NCBI GenBank assembly: GCA_016081115.2
Contig: JABTTQ020002846.1
Coordinates: 327,529-391,528 of the forward strand
Reading direction: 5' to 3'
Origin: Rehmannia glutinosa
Lineage: Eukaryota; Streptophyta; Magnoliopsida; Lamiales; Orobanchaceae
Length of the DNA: 64,000 bases
Shown one piece after another: positions 46,150-57,848 of this stretch. Within the stretch, counting starts at the first letter, position 1; each line of letters opens with the position of its first letter. The translations under genes and the position numbers were made by a program. A model generated the notes under the pieces. That model was not told the DNA's origin and did no database searches. It was given only the letters and a program-made list of their open reading frames with translations.

Positions 46150-46416
46150 AAACCTCCCTGAGGTTTGGACTAATACAAAAAAAAATGGAGATGTTTCGAA
46201 TTTACATAAACCCCTTCAAGTTTGTTTCTGTTTTAAATTTAAGAGGATAATTGTAATACTTGTACAAGTTTCAAAGGGGGTTTTGAAATATTTTTTGTTT
46301 ATGAAGGGGGAAACATAAAACAAAGTCAACCTCAAGGATTTTTTTGCAATTTTCAAAATTTTTGGATTTTTTATTTGTAATTAGTACAAATCTCTGAGTG
46401 TTTTTGTAATTATCCC
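46150..46416. mobile_element. GGGATAATTAC family MITE, copy 15
   Basis: Ends GGGTTAATTAC (from about 46138) and GTAATTATCCC. The interior word CCTCCCTGAGGTTTGGACTA is a clean family match. Flanks TTCAGCGTA and TTCAATTTA agree at 6 of 9. Confidence 0.7.
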
Positions 46417-46523
46417 TTCAATTTAAAGTTAAAATTAAAATTAGGTAGGACCCGCGCAAACGCAGGCCAACGCCGCCACAAAATTATGACATAGGCCCGA
46501 CTACTTGGGGGCATTCGGGTAAA

Positions 46524-47796
46524 TAGAGATGTTAAGCGCTACGACACGTTGGCTTGGACCGCTTAAACCGAAAAAAGAGGGCTAGGGCCAAATTATTTTC
46601 GTCCGTTTAAATCTGGCCTTTTTTGGCTCGACCGCTTAAACCGAATCCAGGTTAGGGCTATTTGACGGTTAATCGCTAGCCCGCTATATTTATTTTTAAA
46701 AAATTAAATATAATTTCAATATTTTATATCTACTTTTATTATCTATTACCAAAGAAATTTATTTTTCTATCTCCCTCATCTTTAAGAATAACTTTATTAA
46801 ACAAGGTATAAATTCTTGGAAAATCTCTTTTCTTTATTTATTTTATTTATTATTTAATTTAGTTTTTCGATTTTTATTTTGAATATGAAAATGTCACATA
46901 GTTTTATTAGATTATTTAGGATATAAATCATATTTATAAATGGTGCTAAATCTAATTTTATAATTTTGTTAATGCAATTTAATTATAAACTAGGGATAAT
47001 TACAAAATGTACCTCTAAGGTTTGACCTAATTACGACAAAAAATCCAGCTAACTTTCAAAATTAGAGAAAATACCCCTAAAGTTTTATTCAGTGTTAAAA
47101 TTAAGGGTAAACTGTAATATTTTTATAAATATGAAGGGGATTTTGAAATATTTATTGCTTATGAATGGGGTAAATATTAGACAAAATAAAACTTCAGGGT
47201 ATTTTTTATAATTTTGAAAGTTAGTCGGGTTTATTTATAATTAGGTTAAACCTCAAGAGTACTTTTGTAATTAACCCTTATAAACTATGCATGACTTATT
47301 TTTATAATGAATAGATTAACTTTAAATGTTAAACTTAAATGTTATATATGATCAAGTTTAAAATTTTAGATTTAAATTTCTAATTTTGCAAATTTTAACT
47401 TATAGTCATATGAGAAATTATAGAAAAAGTGTTAATTTTGGGTAGCTTTAGTTCTTATTATTTTGTTTTCCAAATTTAGATCAGTAATTTTATAAATTCG
47501 ATGATGCATTGTAATTAGAAACTTTTATGATGAATAATTTAACTTAAAATTATAAACTTTAATTTATATATATATATCTTCAAGTTTAAAAATTTAAATT
47601 TAAATATATAATTTTTAATTTTTTGACTTATAGCCCCGATAGTGGCCCGTTTACCCAAGCCCACTAGAGTTAGGGTTAAGTTCTAATATTGTCATCTCGC
47701 TTAACACCAGCCCATTCAACCCGAATCCCGCATACAGTGGGCCAACCCATTTAGCCCAAATCATGCTACTAGGGCTAGTCCTGCTTAACATCACTA
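46524..47796. mobile_element. hAT-type element, TAGAGATGTTAAGC ends, with nested MITE
   Basis: Ends TAGAGATGTTAAGC and GCTTAACATCACTA are near-perfect inverted repeats. Flanks CGGGTAAA and CGGCAAAA agree at 6 of 8. It is 1,273 bp including a nested MITE at 46994-47277. It interrupts a repeat whose intact form is at 43240-43450. Confidence 0.82.
46994..47277. mobile_element. GGGATAATTAC family MITE, copy 16 (nested)
   Basis: Ends GGGATAATTAC and GTAATTAACCC, flanked by identical 10-bp sequences TTATAAACTA. It sits inside the hAT-type element at 46524-47796 and is therefore younger. Confidence 0.83.
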
Positions 47797-47989
47797 CGGC
47801 AAAAGTAAGTATGTAGCTTAAAGGGCCGACATAAATGTCCCACTTTTTGGAGACAATGTCGCCCTTTACGCCTTTCCCCCGCTACTATTTTACCCAAATT
47901 TATGCTCCCACCTTTCTTTTACAAAACTTTACGCTCCGTCAAAATTTTCGGACTTTTTATGCTTTGTTTCAAAAATTATTTCTAAGATG

Positions 47990-48640
47990 TTTTATTTAAT
48001 AAAAGTCCTGAAAAATAAATTTTGTCCTCGTTAAATAATTCATTTTATACTCAAGTCTTATAAAAATCAAGAAATATACACATAAAAAAATAACACATAT
48101 TAAAACCAAAAAAATTAAAAATATTATAGAAACAACATGAATAAAAAAATAAAATTCAATTTTTGACCCGATGCATGAAAACATAAAAAACATGGAAATA
48201 ACTAGAAAATAATATAGAATCAAACAAGAAATAATGTAGAAAACACCATATGAGCAAAAAGAGTTAAAAATAGGTAAAAATTATATTTTAACATCGAAAA
48301 CTACATGCAAACAACAATGAAACATCGAAACAACATTAAAAATGGTATGGAAACAACCCAGAAACAACTTAAAAATATTTAAAATACCACATGAAAAAAA
48401 GAGTTTTAAAATAGGTGAAAATTGTATTTACACATTGAACTCTGAATGGAAACAACAAAAAAATTATTAGAACAACATTAAAAATATTATAGAACAACAT
48501 CGAAATAATAAAAATAATGTACAAAATAATACATGAATAAAAAAACAAAAAACTAGGTAAAAGTTGTTTTGAACAAAAACAACATCGAAACAACAAAGAA
48601 ACAAATTTAAATAACATCGGAACAACATAAATAACAATTA
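47990..48640. repeat. A-rich degenerate repeat
   Basis: AACAACAT and GAAACAAC words recur many times with AAAATAGGTAAAAAT-like spacers. The plus strand has strong A excess over T and few G. No coding sense on either strand. Confidence 0.6.
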
Positions 48641-49215
48641 GTTATACAATGATGCACTGTTAGATATAAAATGGTGCACATTCAGTTATTTTTTCTTAAT
48701 AAGTTGGGAGTAGTGGTTGGGGGAGGGGATAAATTCCAAAAATCGAAAGATACGAGGTTCGAACCCTCGCTCAATACCCTTACAAGGGTGAGCGATACCA
48801 CTGAGCTACAAGCTCGTGGTGTACGATTATTAAATGGTGTGCCGTTCAACTATTAAAATGGTGCATAATTCAATTGTGGAAAACGTGATCTTTATCACAT
48901 CCATGATTGTAGGCGTCATTATGGGAAGGTGGTTACACCATTTTTTGTCTTTATAAAGTTTTTTTAGATGATGTACAATTAGTTATAGAATGAGGCACTA
49001 TTAGATATAAAATGATGCATAGTTAAGTTATTAAATACGAAGATGGTTACACCATTTTGTCTTTAAAGTTCATTTAGATGATGTACAATTAGTTATACAA
49101 TGATGCACTATTAGATATAAAATGGTGTATAGTTAGTTATTAAATGATGTACGATTTCAACTATTAAAATGGTGCACAATTTCAGATTATGGAAACGTGA
49201 TATTAATCAATCCCT
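48640..49215. repeat. Dispersed segment repeated three times
   Basis: CAATTAGTTATACAATGATG plus TTAGATATAAAATGGTG occurs near 48637, 48978 and 49087 with small changes. The first copy is broken by the SINE at 48690-48815. Confidence 0.7.
48690..48815 (-). repeat. tRNA-derived SINE, minus strand
   Basis: The minus strand has TTGTAGCTCAGTGGTATCGC (box A) and GGTTCGAACCTCG (box B), with an A-rich tail toward 48690. A separate copy lies at 32855-32985. It lacks a tRNA acceptor stem, so a functional tRNA gene is unlikely. Confidence 0.7.
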
Positions 49216-49394
49216 TGATTGTAGGGGGCGTGATTTGTGACATTTGCTAGTTACTATTATGCTTTTTCTACCTATTAATTAATTGATAAATCGAGTTATT
49301 TTTAATAATAATCTGGACCATTGAATAAAATGTGTGGATGAATGGGATCAATCCACACGCCACACTGATAAGAGACTGCCACACGAGATCTCAT

Positions 49395-49450
49395 CCATAT
49401 ATATATATATATTTATATATATATATATATTTTTATATATATATATATAA
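49395..49450. repeat. TA microsatellite
   Basis: Nearly uninterrupted TA units with two short T runs. Confidence 0.9.
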
Positions 49451-50081
49451 ATACTATCAAGAGTTTTATCCGATTTTTTTCTTAAACACGTTAGATAAGT
49501 TTATATCCCTTAATTATAGGGATTTTGAAGCTCGAAACTTTCACTTTCTTTTCTCCCACTTTCGTGCCACATTTTGAGCTAATTTTAAAAGAGCACTAAA
49601 AAACCTCCAAGACCTCTTCCCATGTTTAAGCAAAATTTTGAGATATATAAATTTTCTCACACCCCTTTTTCCACGTTGAATATTTAAACAAAAAAAAAAA
49701 AGGAATAGAGTCTTCTTGCCGAAGGATATTTCTCTCTAGAGAGTGATTTGTCTCTCTTTGGTGTTTCAAATTAGGTTCCCGTCTCTTTTATTCCGCCGCT
49801 ATCCGCTTTAATTTTTGGCGATCTCTTCATCGTATTGTTTCCTTGTTTTTGTGTTGTGCTTGTGTTTTAACCGCAGGTATTTATTGTGGTTTCCTTTGTG
49901 AGTCTTCTTTTCCCTTTCCTTTTCCGATGTCGGTTCTGTTCCATTAGCTTCGTTCTTTTTGTTTTTAGATCCCGTATCTTCTCCCTCTTTTTTTTTGCTT
50001 TTCTCTAACTCTTTTCTTTGCTTTGGTTTTTTTGAATCTTCCACAGGTTTGTGTTGCTCATTGAGTGTTGCTTCCTATGAC

Positions 50082-50745
50082 CTGGGGGATTAGTGAGCTT
50101 GTGGAAAACTCCGAGAAATTTCTCCCTTCGAGGAGGAAAAATGAGGTGTTGCTTTGGAGGAAGTTGATATCTCTCAAGTAATGAAGAATCGTGAGTGCAT
50201 TCGGGCGATTTTTGGATCAAGAAAGCTAATTTCTGGGGTTCCAAATCAATGGCTCTTATCCGCCGATAGGGAGGCTTTTATGATGAGGGAGATTGGGTTT
50301 AACTTGTTCGTCTTTAAGAACAAGGTTGATAAACTTAAGGTGCTCCAAAGGACATGGAGTTTGGACAATTAGTTTCTCATTTTGAAAGAATGGAAGGATG
50401 GTTCAAACATCTTGAACGAGGAGTTTGAAACAATTGGAGGTGTGGTTACAAGTGTGGGATTTACATTTCAACGGATGTCGATGGAAACGGGGTTAAGGAT
50501 CGGAAAAATATTTCAAAGATGTTCGATATTTATATCCCTAACTCTGGACATATTAGCGGTCGGCATATTAAGCTCCTAGTTCTCGTAAATCAACACACCT
50601 CTACTCGTGAGGGACGTTCATAAAGTCAGTAACGAATCAGTTTGGGTGACTTCCAAATATGAAAAATTGGTTGGCCGCTTCAATTGTGGAAGAGTTGGAC
50701 ATTCTGATAGAGCTTATAAGTTTAAGAAGAATGACTTGATTCTAA
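50082..50745 (+). pseudogene. LINE ORF1 (DUF4283 and zinc-knuckle relic)
   Basis: Pieces in shifting frames read MTWGISELVENSEKFLPSRR, LISGVPNQWLLSADREAFMM, EIGFNLFVFKNKVDKLKVLQ and, further on, RFNCGRVGHSDRAYKFKK. The last is a mutated C-x2-C zinc knuckle lacking some ligands. This matches the ORF1 RNA-binding protein of plant L1 elements. Confidence 0.65.
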
Positions 50746-51499
50746 TTGCTTAAATGACGGACAATATGGTGACCTGGTTGAGAGCCGAAGAAACACCTAT
50801 TGTGGCTAGTAACAAACCTCCTCTCGGATTAAGATTCGGGACGACTGGGAACGGGTCCGTCTCAATGTCAATACTCAGAAAAATGAGGTGGTTGAGGATG
50901 GAAATGCTAAGAAGAGTGGTGGAATTAATTGGTAGAGCAAATGAGTTGTTAATCTTACTCCTTCTCCAATAATCATAACGCAGTAAGGAAACAAACACCT
51001 TCTACTAATCTCTCGAGGCGGTAATCAGCCATTAGTGTGCGTAAAGAGGCTATTGAGGAGCCGGGGAAAGGCCGAGTATAAAGGGCATGGTGATCATTGG
51101 TTGTGCAAAGTGAGATATGAATAAAGGATTGGTCGAATCGCTTTCGAAGGAATATGGATACTTTGGAAATGGTGGAGATTAATATCGAGTTCAATCTCTA
51201 GGATTCCTTTTGAGAATATTCTGAATGCAATTTTTCTACTCTTCTTAGTGATGAAATTATGTCTACACCTCCTAAAGTCCCTAAACTAAAGAGAGGGATA
51301 TTACAAATAAAGAACAAGAGCCATTTCAAAAGAGTAAAGGTATAGTGATGGTGGAGTAGGGGAAAAAGAGCGGAGCAGTATCATTAACACCGAATTGGAT
51401 CAGGACTTGCGGGGATCAAACTCAAGAAGATAAAACAAGAAAAAAGTAAAGAAAATATTTATGTTGGGAAGGTAGGCGAGACCAACCATAAATGGTCTC

Positions 51500-54400
51500 T
51501 TCATCATCAATGATGATTTTCCGGAATTATAGAGGTTTGGGAGGACCTCTACAATTCCTCAATTAAAGGAGACATTAGATCCCATCACCCAAATTTTGTT
51601 TTTTATGCGAAACAAAAAAATATTGGCTTTGTTTGTACTCGAGGTGTGTGATAGATGGGACGAATGTGGGTTTGGATGTTTTTTGAGTGGTGGGGTTTTG
51701 TGGTGTGGATGCCTCTATCACGGTCCTTGCTTTAATTAAAACCAGTTTTGTATTGAGATTGAATATGAGCTTCAAGGAGTCGAGCATGTATCATCTTTGT
51801 CTACATTAGTGTGTACCCCATCTTAAGGAAGGATCAATGTGCTTTCTTAGTACAGGCATGGGTAAATGGGGTTACCGTTGGTTATAAGGGGTGATTGAAT
51901 GACATTCTCGATCGGATGAGAAGAATAAAGCGAAATCGAGAAATAAGAGTAGTTGTGGGTCTTTCAATGCTTTATTAGGGACATGAATATGGAAGATCTC
52001 TTGTTATCTGGGTATCCTCACGGGTTGAATAATTAAGGACGAAGAGGGGTTTGTCGAGGAGAGATTAGAGCTGCCTCGAGATCATTTGTTGTTGGCTTTG
52101 GACCCGGATTAAAAAGGGTACTAAGAGAAATAAGAGGTTCATTTCGATCAAAGATGGGCAAACATGAAAGGATTAACCAGGTTGTGGAAAAAGTGGCAAA
52201 CCGATCACCTTTGGCACTCTATGTTCAAAATTTAGTCAAAAGTGAGATATGCGTGTTGATATTTTGAATTGGCACAAAACCGCCAAGACTAACGCGCAAA
52301 CCAGATTGTGGAGATCAACCGGAGAATGGATCGGGTTGCCCTTTGGGAAGAGTAAAAACTGGAAGGAATGGAATTAGCGAAAAATTGATTTTGAACCGTG
52401 CTTATAAAAATGAAGAAATTTATTGTAGACAAATCTCGAATCCAATGGATGAAATAGGGGATAAGAACACTAATTTTTTCCAAGCGGAGTGTTATCCAAA
52501 GGCAAAAAAGTAATTCTATTGATAAGTTGGTTAGTGGATCCGGGCTCATTTGTGATACTAGGGAGTTGATTGAGAAAGAGTGGTGTCTTTCTGGGGATTT
52601 ATTTTCTTTCACTTTAGTTGAAACAGGGCTCTCTTATTCTTGAAGGAATCCCAGTGTCTATTGATGCACTTCAAGAAGTGAGCTTCTCTCCAAAACCAAG
52701 AAGAGAAATCGAGAAAAGCGCTTTTCGAGCTAAGCCCCAATAAGGCCCTGGGCCGGATGGTATGACTCCTACTTTTTCAATTTTTCTGGCTTATTGTTTT
52801 TCCGATATTTGTAGAGCGGTCAAATTTTTGCTTGTTCCTTGTTGAAAAGTATGAATCATACGCTTATCACATTGATCCCTAAAGTTAAAATCCATCCACT
52901 TCCACTTCGTCCATTGGCCCATTACGTAATGTCATGTATAAGATCATATCTAAGATTCTCGCTTATAGACTGAAACCTTGTCTTCATAGTTGTATCATTG
53001 AGAGTCAAACCGCTTATTCATGGCGGGGCTTATTTGTGATAATATTGGTATTGCTCATGAATGTTTTTACATCCCCAACAATCTTAGAAAAGGCACTAAG
53101 GGGTTTATGGATTTAAAGTTTGACATGTCTAAGGCCTATGATAGGGTGGAATGGGGGTTTTTACTTGAATTATGGAAAAATGGGCTTTCCAACCTGTTTT
53201 ATTCTTTGGGTCAAAACTTGTATTTCTACATCTTCTTTCTCTTTTCTCCTGAATGGTGAATCTTGTGGCTATATTCAACCTTCAAGGGGGATTAGCGGTG
53301 ATTCTCTCTCTCCATACCTTTTTATTATCCTCTCTGACTTTCTCCAATCTCATTCATCAAGCTATGCATAGGTCCCGTTTAGAGGTCTCAAAATTTGCGA
53401 AATGCTCATGTTATATCCATCCTTCTTTGCGGATGATTCCTCTTATGTTCCTGTGAAGGCTTCATGTTCTCAAGTCAACTCCTTAAAAGCCTTCGACTCT
53501 TTCGGTAGGGCCATCGGCGATGGTTAATCTTGATAAGTCTTCCATCTTGATCCATAATGCGGAGCTTGAGCTTAAATATTCTATATATATCGGACTACAG
53601 ATAATTGCTTAGGGCTAAAGTCAAACATTTGGGCATCCTCGATCCTTGGGATAACAAATATTGAGATTTTTAATTTTGTTTGTGTTTGCAAAAAAAAGAG
53701 TGAATATCGGAAACATACCTTCCTTAGTCATGCTGGTAGAGTGGTCCTTATTAAATGCATTCTTAATGCTCTTCCGCCTGTGTTATGTCTGTTATAGACT
53801 TCCTGGCAATTGCCATGATTTAGCTTCCATTTTCGCTAGATTTTGGGGGATGGAGAGTAGTCATAAGATCCATTGGATGAGTTGGGATAAGTTTGTCTAA
53901 ATCTAAAGAGGAATGGGTTGGGTATCAAAGGAATTTAGAGGTTTTAATGATGCTTTAAGCAACTTTGGGAGTCTTCTTGTGCATCCTAATCTTCAATGTG
54001 CAAACTTCTTAAGGCTAAATATTTTCTCGGGGGTTTACTTAAAAGTGGAGCAGAAAATTGTGACTCTTGGATTTGGAAGAGTTGGATTAAGGCAAAATAC
54101 GCGCTAAAACTGGTTTAAGATACTCTAGGGGATGGGAAAACATTCGTATTCGGGATCATCCTTGGGTGCCGTGGATTAATCACCTTATTCCTACTCCTAA
54201 GGATCATGTATGCAATTTTGTTTGGGTTGATGAACTTTTTGATGGTGTGCGGTACTTTGGAATGCGGATTTACTCTATAGGTTGTTTTACCCTCAAGATG
54301 TTGAGGCCATACTCAAGCCGCCGATTAATCAGTTTGGATTTGAAAGATAAACTTTGTTGGCACTTTACTCCACATGGCCAATTTTCTGTGAAAACAACTT

Positions 54401-54690
54401 ATAATGACATCTTTACAAGAAAAGATGATTTGAATAGCCCCGAAAAAGCGTTAGTCGAGGGATCGGGGTTTACAAAGGAATGTGGAAAGTGCGTGGAAGT
54501 TGAAGGTGAAAGGTAAAATTAAATATTTTTTGTGGAGATGTTTTCATAATATCATTCCTACTAAACTCTTGAGGTATTATGTTGATACTATATGCTCTTT
54601 TTGTGGGGATGTTGTTGAGAGTTTGGAGCACATTCTTTTTCATTGCCCTAGAGAGCTAGGAGGTGTGGCATCTCGCCTGTTACATTGAGA
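51500..54690 (+). pseudogene. LINE ORF2: endonuclease and reverse transcriptase
   Basis: The endonuclease start FRNYRGLGGPLQFLN is at about 51520-51565. Reverse-transcriptase blocks follow: MYKIISKILAYRLKPCL (52934), FMDLKFDMSKAYDRVEWGF (53105-53162), QPSRGISGDSLSPYLF (53277-53325) and the active site FFADDS (about 53420-53440). IHWMSWDKF lies near 53870. The zf-RVT stretch CSFCGDVVESLEHILFHC is near 54595-54648. At least ten stops or shifts are present, so no protein is made. Confidence 0.85.
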
Positions 54691-55405
54691 CGATCTTCGT
54701 GCTGGGATCAACCACATTTCGAGAGTGGTGGAAGGTTTTTTTCTACTAAAAAGAAGGATTCTTTGCAAGAGAGAATTCAATTATCCTTTTTATATTTTGT
54801 GGTGGCTATAGAGGGACGCATAATCTTTGGGTCTTTGAAGGTGTTTATAACCGTCAAGAATATTGTGGAAGGGCTCAATCTAAATGGATCGAATTTGGGG
54901 ATGTTTTCCGATTAGTATGGTGATGTTTTTGTCAGGTGCTTAAGATTTGTAACGGGTCCTGGTTTTTTCTCTCGCTATTGTTTCCGGCTGCTTTGTGAGG
55001 TTTTTTTCGCTTTTCTTTGGAGTTACTCTTGTAAATGGTTGGTTGCGATACATTTGTGGCTTTGTATACATCTCGGTGGTCATCCTCTTTCATTGAGCGT
55101 TCTTACTTGGGTCCTGGTGGTTTTGGCTTGGTTTGCATTCGATGTGGAAGTTTTGGGTTCTATTTTTGTGTTTTTCCAGAATCTATATCGTAACATCATG
55201 ATATTTGATCTTCCCATGCCACCTAATGTTTGGTTGTGTGTAGCTATTTTTCGTTTTGGTTTTGCTATTTTTGTCTCCCATGTGTTTCTCTTGGGGATCT
55301 CTCTACAACTATTTTAGTGTGCGGTTGTGGGAGGTATTGAAGCGATGGGCTTGCCTTTGTCTCTTTGAGTTCTAATACATCACTATCGTTTTGTCAAATA
55401 AAAAA

Positions 55406-56460
55406 GGAATATTTTAAAAATAAACATCTATACATCTAAGAACTGGTGTATTGGTTTGTTAATTTCCAAAGCCCGAAATTTTTGGAATGAAAGATGGGAG
55501 TATTATTGTTGTCTATGTGGGTGTGTAACATAAGGAATGTTGAGAGTGAATTTGGCGAGAAGGTTTTGGCTGGGTCGAAGACGATGAGCATGAGTTCAAA
55601 ATAGTGGTGTTGTGTGATGGGATGTATGTGTGTGTGTGTATATACGAGTGTGTAGGGGTTGGTTAGAGTCGGATGCGAAGTGGACCAACTTGGTGCAATT
55701 TCGGGCTGGGTTGGTCGAAAATGGTGGAGATTACATCACCACCTCGGTCGCAGAGTGAAGAACTTTGGTTGTCGCCGTCAAGCGGAGGAGGAGAAGAATT
55801 GGTGGTCTTTACATTTTTGGCCAAGGACCTTTTTTTTTGGAAATTAGACATTGCAGTTGCATTGAGTTGCAATTTTGAGTTTTCAATCGTGTCCACTTAC
55901 TTTTGAATTAGGTCCAAACCCCATCCAGTGTTTACGAAATTATCAATGGGGTCCCGAGTTTTGATTTAGCCCAATTCTAAAGTTAATTTTCCAATTTCTC
56001 CAATTGACCCACATGACACAATTGAACTTTTCTCGATTTTATCAAGGGGTCAAGACACAATTGAACTTTCTAGATTTTGTCAATTAGCCCCCAAGCTAGT
56101 TTCAATTTAGTCGCAATTTCTTATTGGTGTTTAGAAATTTCAATTTAGCCCCATGAACCTATATTGAGGAGACGAAAGGCAGAGCAGTTAAGTTTTTCTA
56201 CTTTCAAATCGTGTGCTTCTATTACTTGGTTTTGAGGTGAAAGAACTGAAACAATTAGGGTTTTTCGCTGAGTTATGTGCTTCTATTACTTCTTTTAAGG
56301 TAGGGATTTTCTTTATACTTTATGAGTGCAAAGTTTTAATTGTCTTTACTAAATATTTACATGTATAATTTTATGAATTTCTCGTTTGATAATGTGAATA
56401 TAATTGTTGCATTCAATAATGCATATTATATGTGAAAAGTCTATGTATTTTATTTATGTT
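55406..56460. other. Gene-free stretch after the LINE
   Basis: Contains a TG/TGTA microsatellite near 55625-55640. At 55910-56160 there are repeated phrases of the type CAATTTAGCCCCATGAACC or CAATTGACCC. No coding homology. Confidence 0.4.
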
Positions 56461-56467
56461 TATATGA

Positions 56468-56682
56468 CAAAGTATATGTGATGGCTTCACTAATGGTAAA
56501 GTATATATGTGGCAATGTCAACAAAGTATATGTGATGTATTCGCCAAATGGCAAAGTATGACTTCGCCAATGACAAAATATATATGTGGCTCATTGATGT
56601 CAAAGTATATGTGATGTCTTCGGCCAAATTGCAAAGTATATGTGATGACAAAGATATGTGATGGCAAAGTATATGTGCTCAA
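56468..56682. repeat. Short tandem repeat, CAAAGTATATGTGATG unit
   Basis: CAAAGTATATGTGATG or a close form occurs at least six times in 215 bp. It alternates with a CTTCGCCAATGG-type spacer of variable length. Confidence 0.8.
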
Positions 56683-57073
56683 ATTCATAAATTATGCTTT
56701 ATATTTAAATTGGACAAGGAATCCTCTCGACGAGTATATGTTACTCATCCTATTATTCAAATAATTTCCAGATCAAATGGGTGGATGCGATATAGATGTT
56801 GGGGGTAGTCAATATTGTCACTTTTAATTATTTAAATTTTAAGAACTATGGACTTGTTTTGATTCAAACAAATGTGACATGCTCTCTTTTAATTTATTGT
56901 AATAACATTAAGATATATTTCCAATCTTAATCTAAGCTTATATAAGAAGTATTGTTCGTAATTTATTTTAAACTTCTTTATTGTTTGGCTCAAATTATCT
57001 ATTTTATTTTAAGAAAAAAATATGCATTATTTATTTTGGTAACACTCAAAAATCCTTTATTAAAAAAGCGGGA

Positions 57074-57350
57074 TGTTACAAGGAGCCTTCCCATAAGTGA
57101 GAAGTTTGCCTCCAAAATTGGAGTATGTTGTTTGAATGCAACAGCACATTATATTCTTTAGTAAAAAAGGTGAAAGAATAGTTCGGTTTGTCTTTGATTG
57201 TGTAGCTACTTAGTTTTTAGAGTAGCGTGACTTGCTTTCTGCTTTTATATGGTAGGTTTTTCGTTTCTTTGCATCGTTTTTGCAATGTGGAAATTAATTA
57301 CGAGACCAATATGCAATAATGTTTACTAATTATGCATATATTCTCTTCTT
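57074..57350 (+). repeat. Unknown non-coding repeat, copy C
   Basis: Begins TGTTACAAGGAGCCTTCCC and shares CCTCCAAAATTGG, ATGCAACAGCACATTATATT and GAGACCAATATGCAAT with copies A and B. The stem-loop region at 57143-57190 keeps the inner stem ATTCTTT/AAAGAAT but has lost most of the outer one. Confidence 0.5.
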
Positions 57351-57848
57351 TTTCCAGTCTAAGCTTTTTATACGACTTAGGATTAGCTTAGAATCATCTA
57401 CTATTGAGAATCGGTTTTTTATTGTGGTTCAGTCTTCAATTTAGAAGCTAATTACAAATCCATCGATGTCCCACTCGTCTTTGTCAACGGAAGGAGTGGT
57501 TTTGCACTTTGCACTTAGAAGAGAAGGTCCATGTGATGTCGATCATCGATATCTTCAATATTATCTCTTCCTCAATCTACAAATCGTAAAATATAGAACA
57601 ATATATGGGTTTATTCGATAACAAAAAAAAATGTTGAATCTAATCTCGATATGAAAAGGAAGATAAAACTAAGAAAAGTAAAAACTCTAATAACCTTCCG
57701 CATCATATCCATAGTTTTATCGTGAGTTAGCGTATCCAAACCCAACTTTGTGAGTATGTAACCTATTACATTTTCTTCTCAATATGTGTCCACCCGATTG
57801 TTCATAAGAATATTCTCATTCGATTTGCGAATCGAGACCCTCCATCGA
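57351..57848. other. Gene-free stretch
   Basis: Mixed sequence without recognised homology between copy C and the long LTR-like segment. Confidence 0.35.

Larger units (their letters stand above)
49700..55405 (+). mobile_element. L1-type LINE, decayed
   Basis: The plus strand carries ORF1 (DUF4283-like), a zinc-knuckle relic, the endonuclease start, reverse transcriptase and zf-RVT in order. It ends near TTTTGTCAAATAAAAAA, a typical plant LINE tail. Stops and frameshifts are frequent throughout. Target duplications were not found, so both limits are approximate. Confidence 0.85.

Noticed and set aside
48720..48815. tRNA gene
   Set aside because: Boxes A and B are present, but no acceptor stem closes the fold and the segment runs into an A-rich tail. 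A SINE fits better.
49332..49577. 81-codon ORF
   Set aside because: Its central part is the translated TA microsatellite.
50005..50244. Minus-strand ORF
   Set aside because: It is antisense to the LINE ORF1 segment, which has clear family words on the plus strand.
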